Shown piece by piece: positions 53,292 to 60,000 of a stretch of 60,000 nucleotides of DNA. The notes beneath the pieces were generated by a model. It did no database searches. It was not told where the DNA came from and saw nothing but the letters and a program-made list of their open reading frames with translations. This DNA is from Takakia lepidozioides (lineage: Eukaryota; Streptophyta; Takakiopsida; Takakiales; Takakiaceae). The stretch lies in the NCBI GenBank assembly GCA_030704615.1, contig CM060734.1:15626001-15686000 (forward strand), read 5' to 3'. The position numbers and the translations under genes were made by a program. The number at the start of each line of letters is the position of its first letter. The stretch's first letter is position 1.

Positions 53292-54013
53292 TCTGGGCTC
53301 GGCTCCCCATCGCCTTCTCCCTTCACTTCTCTAATGTAAAGCAAAAACTGGGGTTCGTGTGCCTCCTCCACGGCCCACTCCCTTGCTGACAGAAGGTTTA
53401 TTCGCCCTCCCACGGATTTGGGCGTTTCCGACACTCGTAAGACCTCGCCACCATTCCCACATGGCAGCGTGACTACTCTCTTGCGGCCATCTATGACCGC
53501 TCCGGATTTACTCAGAAAGGTCATCCCCAAAATGAGATCTACTCCATCGATCTCGCAGATGGTGAAGTTCTCACGTTCCTCCCAACTCCCCAGTTGAAGA
53601 GGAACATTAAACGCCAACCTTGTCGCCAACTATGGTTCTCCTTTGGCAGAACGCACCTCAATAGAGGCCCCCACGTCACTTGTCGGGAGTCCCAGCTTTT
53701 GTGCCGCCGCCGGTGTCATGAAGGAGTGCGACGCTCCTGTGTCCACCAACAACGACACATTAGTTCCGGATATTATCCCATCCACGAACAATAACTGACT
53801 CCCTTTACGCAGGGCGCCAGTTTCCTGATACAACTCACAAGAATAGTTGCCTACCTTGTAAGTCCTGGCGACCACCGCTTCCACCAAGCGACTGATGGAA
53901 TCTTCCGACAGCTCCGTGGTCGCCCGAGTCATGTTCAATTGCCGGGGCTTCGTGCACTTCTTGGCCATGTGCCCGGGTTCCCCGCAATTGAAACACACTC
54001 CATCAAAGGTCAC
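53255..54013 (-). pseudogene. Zinc knuckle and aspartic protease (element B)
   Basis: The knuckle CFNCGEPGHMAKKC lies at 53954-53995. The protease active site LLVDTGASHSFMTPAAAQKL has its DTG at 53735-53743, then TSDVGASIEVRSA, a frame change near 53630, and CEIDGVDLILGMTFLSKSGA. The active-site Asp is intact, unlike in element A. Confidence 0.88.
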
Positions 54014-54016
54014 CTT

Positions 54017-55014
54017 CTATCTGCCATAAGCCGCTCCACCCGCTTTTCCTTTCGAAGCACCGGGTGCCGCCTTGACGTGTGAAGGCCCTCCCTTCGATTT
54101 CCACGTGCCATTATCGCCGCGTGGCCTATCCCACTTCTTTTCCGGTCGGAAGGAGTCACCTTCCCGCCGGGTCTTCTTGTGGTTCAGCTCCGTATGGCCT
54201 TGTCTCTCACCCCTAGGACATCCGAGAAACATTCAGCCCTCTCAATTGCCTCGTTCAAAGTCTTGGGTGGCTTCTCCTCCAACTTCCGCCTGGCCCATGG
54301 GGCCAGTCCCGCCACAAAGTTGAAGACCATTTCTGGTTCTGCCATGTCCGCGATTTCGAGCAACAGCACATTGAAAGCCTGGACATACCCCCGAATGTCA
54401 TCTGTTTGCTTCAAATTCCTCATTTTGTCCCGGGCAAGCCAGGACGCGTTGAGGGGCACAAACTGTCTCTTCATCAATTCCTTGAACCCACTCCAGTTCA
54501 AGGTTTCCGGGCTTGGGCCTCGGTCGTGAAGGCGTTTCTACCACCATTGTTGAGCATAGCCCCTCAAATAGGTGGGAGCCACTTCCACCCGATCCTCGTC
54601 ACTCAACTTGGCCGCCCGGAAGTACTGCTCTAGCTCCAGGAGCCAGGTGTTGAGTGCCTTCCGATTTCGAACGCCCTCGAAGGTGCCGGGTTCCTTAGGC
54701 TTCACCTTAAACTTTGCCTTAGTGGAAGTGGCATTAGCCGCCTTCAACACGTCTTTCAACGTCCCGCCAAACTGCGCCAACAACCCTTCCCAAAAGGCTG
54801 CCGGCATGGGAGGCATCTCTTGGTTTGTCGGAGCTCTCAAGGATTCCTCGGGCTCCGACTCCTCGGATTCCTCCCGCTCTTGAGCGGCCTCGTTTTCGGA
54901 AACATTCATCGCTTCCTCAAACGGCCGCCTCGGTGACACGTCGCCCCCATCGGGCTCACCAGGATCATCATCTTTTGGGCCGTTCCGCTTTCGCTTTGGC
55001 TTGCCCGACCCCAT
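54017..55014 (-). pseudogene. Gag (element B)
   Basis: Starts at ATG 55014 (MGSGKPKRKRNGPKDDD). An acidic region is followed by the capsid-like domain: EPGTFEGVRNRKALNTWLLE, EQYFRAAKLSDEDRVEVAPT, YLRGYAQQWW. A TAG at 54540-54538 interrupts, then LNWSGFKELMKRQFVPL and NVLLLEIADMAEPEMVFNFV, and a basic end. The track from 55068 uses the primer site as reading frame, so 55014 is the better start. Confidence 0.85.
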
Positions 55015-55055
55015 GATGAGGCCAATCCCAAGGACGATCACGTACTGAACTCTAA

Positions 55056-55067
55056 GCTCTGATACCA
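55056..55067 (-). promoter_or_regulatory. Primer binding site, initiator-Met tRNA (element B)
   Basis: Minus strand TGGTATCAGAGC, two bases inside the LTR end. It is complementary to the 3' end of plant initiator-Met tRNA and is the usual minus-strand primer site of plant Ty3 and Ty1 elements. Confidence 0.9.
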
Positions 55068-55069
55068 AG

Positions 55070-55809
55070 TGTCGCGCACCTCACTTCGGTAAGCTCCCCT
55101 TCAAGTCATAGTTACTCGCTTTGATGCGCGCGCCTGACTCCCAACCTGGCCGCCCGGGCCAACTTGGAGCTTCGGCTGCTCACCGGGACATAACGGTCCC
55201 CCTTCGCTTCCCTCTAAACTCTCCACCTATTTGGGACTAGGAGAATTCCCTTTGGTAGATGGCAGTCCGAAACAGCTCCCCACTCTTTGGTCGCTTTCCG
55301 GCTCGTTCGCTTACTCACTAGTTTTTGGTCACCAACGGGCTTGCATCGTTCTCGGGGTTACTACTCCCTATATATACTTCTGTAGCTGTCCGCGGGGGTT
55401 TCATAACCAGCCATGCCATTTTATGGCGAACCACCACGAAAACCCTCGACTCCCGGTGATGAGTCGCGGTGAGTCTTGGCCCACTCATCACGGCCCCTAT
55501 GGACCGTGATGAGTCCCAAGGCTCCCCACGACTCCCACCACGAGGTCTCCGCCCCCATGGTGAGTCCTATGCCACCCCCACTAAGTCCCGCTAAGCTACC
55601 ACCACCCCTTGTGGAGCCACCCCCACCGCAACCCGGTGTGCGGGGCTCCACCTAGTGAGCGCCTCCGCCTCCGCCTCCGCTTCCTTGAGTGCCTTGGGCA
55701 CTCAAGGGTGCTTCAGCCCCCCATACCTATTGCTGCCGATGCCCCCACTACAGGGGCAGCCCCTCATGTGTCCCGACCCCCTGCCCTCAAGGCAAAGGGC
55801 CGCGACACG
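55070..55809 (-). repeat. Truncated 5' LTR (element B)
   Basis: Homologous to about 9520-10245 of element A in inverse orientation and ending TGTCGCGCACC (plus strand) next to the primer site. About 850 bases of its outer part are missing; LINE copy 2 starts at 55810. Confidence 0.88.
55369..55376 (-). promoter_or_regulatory. LTR TATA box (element B)
   Basis: TATATATA, homologous in place to TATTTATAG in the LTR of element A, followed on the minus strand by GGGAGTAGTAACCCC. Confidence 0.6.
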
Positions 55810-55904
55810 GATGTTGGGAGAGGTTCGAGTCTGATAGGGTGTGTGAAAGTTCTAGTATTGAGGCGGAGGCGGTTGGTTGGAAATGGGAGTTGAAGGCGGC
55901 TATA

Positions 55905-57155
55905 TTATGTTGTGGTAGAGGCGATAGGGGGGGGGGCGTGCATATCCGGGACGGGTTGGAAGGGGACGAGTGATGAGGGGAGGGGGAGGGAGATGGGGTA
56001 GTGGTCGGAGTTACAGAGACTATCAATGTGCACGTGACTCATAAGATATAATGGGATGGCATTGCTAGATCGGAGGTATAATCCGTCTATAAGGCTTAGT
56101 GAGGAATAGTTGAGTCCACCCTGCCTGGAGTAGTAGTGGTCCGAAGGGATGTACTTGAGGAGGTGTTGAGTCGTGAATCGAGCCCAGTCACGGTCAGCCT
56201 GGTAGGGGGGCTTATGTGTGCCATTGAAAGTGTGTCCAAGAAGTGCTATGTCTCTGTTAAAGTCCCCTGCTAATATGATATGATGATGCTGGTGGACTGG
56301 ATTAGTAAGAGTATTGGATATGGCGTTTAGGATTTCAGGGATGAATGGTAGATCCTCTACATGGGATGGCATATAGAGGTGGATGAGGAGAATAGGGCTT
56401 AGGGCCGGCGGGTGTAAGTGGATTATCTGGAGGTGGGATCAAAGATGACTGGATATAGTGATTTTAATGGTGGTGTTAGGTGAGTGGTGCGAACGCAGAA
56501 TGCCAAATGCAACACCACCCCTGGTGGGTTTGTAGGGTACAGAGCGTCTGAGGAGGCATTGTGGGGCAGTGGGTGGGATACTGTATAACAGGTAGTAGTT
56601 CGGAAGGAGTTTATTGATGTAGGAGCTATTGGTGTTACTGGTGTGGAGTTTAGTTTCTTGTAGTAGTATGATGTGGGGGGTGGAGTCAGTGAGGAGATGG
56701 ATAAGACTTTGTATGCTGGTGGCAAGAGAGCCGACATTCCAGGAGGTGATAGTGAAGGAGTGAGTTTTGTGCATAGGGTCAGGTGTGGTTGGATGGGTGA
56801 GTGTAGTAGGGGGTGGGGGTGGTGTAGTTGCGGGTGGCGGGGAGAACCCTGGAAGAGGGGTAACGGCCTGAAGTGTGGCATCGAGGATATCTTTGGAGAG
56901 GAAGGAAAATTTGTGGGTGATTTCATTGGGATCTGGGTTGGGAGTGGTAAAGGTATCAAGATAGTCGCCTAGGGTTTTATGTACAGTACCAGGTTGGGAC
57001 TGCAGCAAATTGAGGGATGAGTGGAGTGTAGAGAGGTGGTGTGGTGGGGCCAGATAATCTTGGGGATCCGGGGGTAGGATTTTTAATTGTTGAAGGAAGG
57101 GGCTGAGTTGGGAGGCAGAGTGGGAGAGAAAAAATCCGTTACAAGTGTCTAGCAA
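55905..57155 (-). pseudogene. LINE copy 2, linker and APE endonuclease
   Basis: Frames give MLDTCNGFFLSHSASQLSPF, ITSWNVGSLATSIQSLIHLL, ILLQETKLHTSNTNSSYINK, then IILAGDFNRDIALLGHTFNG, LIDGLYLRSSNAIPLYL and IDSLCNSDHYPIS. The catalytic Glu (QETK), Asn and Asp (GDFN) and the His of SDH are intact here. One frame change lies near 56400. Confidence 0.78.
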
Positions 57156-57406
57156 TGGAGAAATGAGGGTGATAAGGGCGAGGAGAAGGTGGGTCTTTTG
57201 GAAGGCGTGGAGTTTTAGTAGGGCTTTAGAGAGTGTCGGGTAGGGGCTAAGGGGGAGTCCGAATGTTGTAATATGGTTTGTATTTGGGTGATGAATAGAT
57301 GGGTCTTACGGGAATAGGGGGGTGAAGTGGTCAAGAATATGCCGGTAGTTGTGCATGAGTGACATGGTGTTTGGCTGAAAGTATAGTGCATATCTCTCTT
57401 GGGCAT

Positions 57407-57745
57407 CTATGGGGAGATCCTTAATAATTTCATAGATGGTGGGTGGCCTGGGTGTGGGTGTATGTCACCACATCTTAATAATAGTAAGCTCAAGCAAGTG
57501 TGTATGTATAAATTGTCCGGGTGGGGAGGGTGATGGTAGTAGTGTTTTGACTTCCCTAAAAGAAGTGTATATCGGTCCCTTGGGCTATGGGTGAGGGGGT
57601 GGGATTGGCATGTGTGATAGAGTTTGTGACTGGTTGGCAGGGGGTGAGGGGTGGCAAGCAGATAAGCTGAAGGAGTTGGTGAATGGGGAATGGGGGATAG
57701 TGGGTATAGATGGGATGAGTGGAGGAAGTATGTTGGGGGGCCCAA
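57407..57745 (-). pseudogene. LINE copy 2, 2A-like region
   Basis: The frame ends KSKHYYHHPPHPDNLY, then SLLLLRCGDIHPHPG (motif at 57446-57469). One base is then lost and the other frame continues PPTIYEIIKDLPIDAQERYA and LYFQPNTMSLMHNYRHILDH, matching copy 1. The block before and at the motif is the best conserved part of the N-terminal region in the two copies. Confidence 0.6.
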
Positions 57746-57799
57746 GTTAGTGCAGCGGGGAGGTCCAAGACCTGGGTCGGGTAGGGGTGAGACTCGGAC

Positions 57800-58612
57800 T
57801 TAGGGTTTGGTTTTAGGGGGATAGACTGGAAGGTTGGATGAATGTGGGTAGGCATGGATGCAGGATGTGAAGGGTGAGCTTGGGATTCGGAGTGCGATTT
57901 GAGATAATGAGTGCATGTAGCTGGGAAAGGAAAGAGAATAATGAAAATCCAAAAAAATTATGACGGGTGCCATGTGTGAGGGTGCCAGGGGGTAGGGGAG
58001 TGTGTGGATGAGCAGATGTGATTCAAAATGTTGCTGGCAGATTGGATGAGAGTCATCCCTTATTAGTCGAGGAGCAGTATTATGCATAAGATTCGATATT
58101 GACATTGTGTTATTATTTATTGGAAGCGCTGAGCAAGTGGCGGTTGACGTGGGGCGTGGGAGTTTATACCGGAGGGGACCGTTGGGTGTGGGAGGAAAAG
58201 AGGGTGAGTATTGCGGGTACCCTTTATGAGAGATGGGTAAGTTTTTGAATTTTTTGAGGAGAGATTTTGTTAGACTTTGAGTGGTACAGGTGTCGGGTGC
58301 CAAGCACCAGGGTTAGTAGGTAGTGCCAGTACAGCAGTGCCCCGTCCTGCGATTTGGTGATGGGGAGGTGTAGGGGAGAGGAGCAGCCGGGTGGTGAGGT
58401 TGTATGGAGTGATCAGTGTGTAGCTTGTGAGTGGAGTGCAGACATGGAGAGAGACTCAAAGAGACATAGATAGTAGCTTTGTATTCAAATAGGAAGGAGG
58501 TGAGTACAAAGGAAACGCAGTATATAGAGAGAAAAATCATATAGCGGATTGTAGAGTGCGGTGAAAAGTAAGAGCGTTTGTGCCGTGTGGAAGTCGCCTG
58601 ATCATGGGACAA
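57800..58612 (-). pseudogene. LINE copy 2, N-terminal ORFs
   Basis: Two frames (57800-58303 and 58313-58612) rich in Ser, Pro, Thr and His; no domain. They are upstream of the 2A-like region, like 37709-38206 in copy 1, but I could not align them. Confidence 0.3.
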
Positions 58613-58630
58613 GAGATTCTTTGTTGGTGT

Positions 58631-59128
58631 TTACGCATTGGCAACGTTGGTAATCACTGGGGCGGTACCCACGCCTTGGGCGTTGGTAATGAGGAGATCG
58701 TGAGAGGGAGCTGGCAGCCCCTGCGGAGTGTGTATAGGTGCAGGCATGGTTGGCAGAGCGCCGACGGTCTCTGGTTTCTGAGGGAACACGTGCTGGAGTT
58801 CGATGATGGCCGTCGGCTTGTACCCGCCAGTGTGCGTTATCGATATGTTTGTGTCGTCCTGTCCTGTGGAGGGAGTGACCAAGCTCGGGGGGAGCGGCAG
58901 CTTGCAGGCGAGAACCAAGTTAGCGTGGTTATAAAAATTGGCCAGATTGGCCCCAAGGTTCAAGGTTCTTGGTAATCGAATCTTGTAGGGATTATGTGTA
59001 GGTGTGATAATCGACAAGCACGTCAAATTCGAGCCACGTGCTAACAGTCTAAACGGCTCTTCTCCACCAGCCAATGGGATTTTGAAGTGCCTTCGTGTGG
59101 CCAACATAAACCAGGCGCTGGCGGACAT
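58631..59128 (-). CDS. Hypothetical ORF
   Basis: 165 codons on the minus strand, moderately Pro/Thr-rich (LACKLPLPPSLVTPSTGQDD, GGYKPTAIIELQHVFPQKPE). No family recognised. It may be the 5' part of LINE copy 2. Confidence 0.3.
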   Translation of the reverse strand: MSASAWFMLATRRHFKIPLAGGEEPFRLLARGSNLTCLSIITPTHNPYKIRLPRTLNLGANLANFYNHANLVLACKLPLPPSLVTPSTGQDDTNISITHTGGYKPTAIIELQHVFPQKPETVGALPTMPAPIHTPQGLPAPSHDLLITNAQGVGTAPVITNVANA

Positions 59129-59225
59129 GTAGGGCCGCTTACAGGGCAGAATCGGCCCTACCCGGCCCTTTCTCTAGTACGGAAAATCTCCAGCACTCCA
59201 ACCTCACCTCAGCTGTGGATGGGTT

Positions 59226-60000
59226 ATGCTGTTCTCGAAATGCATGCGCTCGACTACCCCCTTCGTGGAAGAGACGCGTTCAACAGCGGAACTTCAACAA
59301 CACGGCCTTCAGGCATCCGAAATCCACAATCTCAGGTACTGTGCCAAGGCCTTTCCGCACGTTCCTCAGATGTATTTTCCTGCCACACGACCTGATGGGA
59401 AAGACGGGTAGCTTTACCCCCTCACTCAGCTACCCAAGGGCACTAAGGTGGACCCCAACTCGGGCCTGTCGGCGACGCCCCATCCCATTATGATTCGATT
59501 CGACCTCGACACGGCAATGCCCAAGGAACAAGCCATCTATCGTGCAAAAAAGAGGTTTGCGGACATGCAAATCCCTCTTGGGTACTGTTCTATATACTCG
59601 CCCATTATCGCATTCACTTCACACGGAAGCAACATGTGGACAGGCTTGTTAAAAGTAGAGCTGCTGTATCCTGCCAGGGATGGGATCGCTCTCCTGAAAG
59701 GCAATAGGGTTTTCGTTATGGAGATGGCCACTGGAATGCCTGTGCAAGGGAAAGTGGAGAAAGCGTTCGAATTACTCGCCTCCACCGATTACCTTTCTCT
59801 CTACTTGAACAGCGAAATCCTGCATGGTACCATTGGATACAAGCTCACGATGCACTTCATAATGGAAACATACTCACGTGGGGACGAAGTGGAGATTACG
59901 CGCGTTCACAAATCGGGACCCGACACTAAATTCTGCTTCCTACACTTAGCTTCAGATGACTCCAAGAAGCGACTGTTGGCACAAGGGGTTCGAATCGACC
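59226..60000 (+). pseudogene. Unknown ORF running off the window, one TAG
   Basis: One frame is open from about 59226 to the window end, broken only by TAG 59409-59411. After it: MIRFDLDTAMPKEQAIYRAK (ATG 59490), LGYCSIYSPIIAFTSHGSNM, LKVELLYPARDGIALLKGNR, YLNSEILHGTIGYKLTMHFI, ETYSRGDEVEITRVHKSGPD. The composition is that of a normal soluble protein. I do not recognise the family. The single TAG may come from CAG. It may be the first part of a transposon protein, given the surroundings. Confidence 0.45.

Larger units (their letters stand above)
51540..55809 (-). mobile_element. Chimeric Ty3/gypsy element B
   Basis: Read on the minus strand: truncated LTR (55809-55070), primer site, Gag, zinc knuckle, protease and the first half of RT, all closely related to chromovirus A. 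At about 52787, just after MPFGLTNA, it switches to the integrase half of a different Ty3 lineage without chromodomain, ending near 51545. No 3' LTR follows. It is a recombinant of two families with an incomplete LTR. Confidence 0.85.
55810..58612 (-). mobile_element. APE-type LINE, copy 2, lacking RT
   Basis: Homologous to copy 1 on the same strand. It holds the 2A-like region (57.4-57.5 kb), the linker and an APE endonuclease, and ends abruptly at 55810 inside the post-endonuclease region, against the broken LTR of element B. It is 3' truncated, which is unusual for LINEs; recombination or deletion is more likely than incomplete reverse transcription. Confidence 0.75.

Overview
The window is nuclear DNA of a green-lineage eukaryote. 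The only host gene that looks intact is a plant-type senescence/spartin (ERD7-like) gene with a GT-AG intron. Around it lie Ty3/gypsy chromovirus elements with an initiator-Met-tRNA primer site, a CACTA (En/Spm) transposon with plant-type TNP2/DUF4218/DUF4216 domains, APE-type LINEs, a tRNA-derived SINE, and a SWIM-finger DDE transposase of a kind I associate with early-diverging land plants and streptophyte algae. A large repeat-rich streptophyte-alga genome such as Chara is my best guess. That is inference; no organelle or rRNA sequence fixes it.

Layout. 1-445: array of 53-bp palindromic units. About 960-4490: decayed DDE/SWIM transposon (+). 5334-10245: chromovirus A (+), 5' truncated inside protease, with chromodomain and a 1.6-kb 3' LTR. 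10821-11101: small CACTA-like element. 12201-12776: second SWIM-transposon fragment (-). About 13.5-19.1 kb: CACTA transposon (-), four exons. About 19.1-27.1 kb: Ty3 element C (+) with three zinc knuckles, a deleted integrase and an extra coiled-coil ORF after pol. 27.09-27.33 kb: second palindromic array. About 28.4-34.3 kb: multi-exon gene (+) ending in a beta-class DNA amino-methyltransferase-like domain; one intron is filled by a third palindromic array (31.15-32.02 kb) of 73-bp alternately inverted units. 34.6-38.2 kb: LINE copy 1 (-). 38.62-38.86 kb: SINE. 40.7-42.45 kb: senescence/spartin gene (+). 42.5-51.5 kb: low coding density, LINE tails, microsatellites and GATGAAAA palindromes. 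51.5-55.8 kb: chimeric Ty3 element B (-). 55.8-58.6 kb: LINE copy 2 (-). 59.2-60 kb: unidentified ORF leaving the window.

The strongest unexplained signal is a set of palindromic arrays. Short dyads, most centred on GGCGCC or GGTACC, recur at fixed 53-bp or 73-bp steps in three arrays. In the intronic array the unit orientation flips every step, giving a repeat of about 147 bp in which every core is a dyad axis. Looser dyad families with other cores occur at 39.7, 45.2-47.0 and 51.3 kb. Other leads are the methyltransferase-like gene, a 2A-like motif (GDIHPTPGP) conserved in both LINE copies, a recombinant Ty3 element, and decay of retroelement ORFs mostly by TAG and TGA stops, as expected from loss of methylated CHG and CG cytosines.
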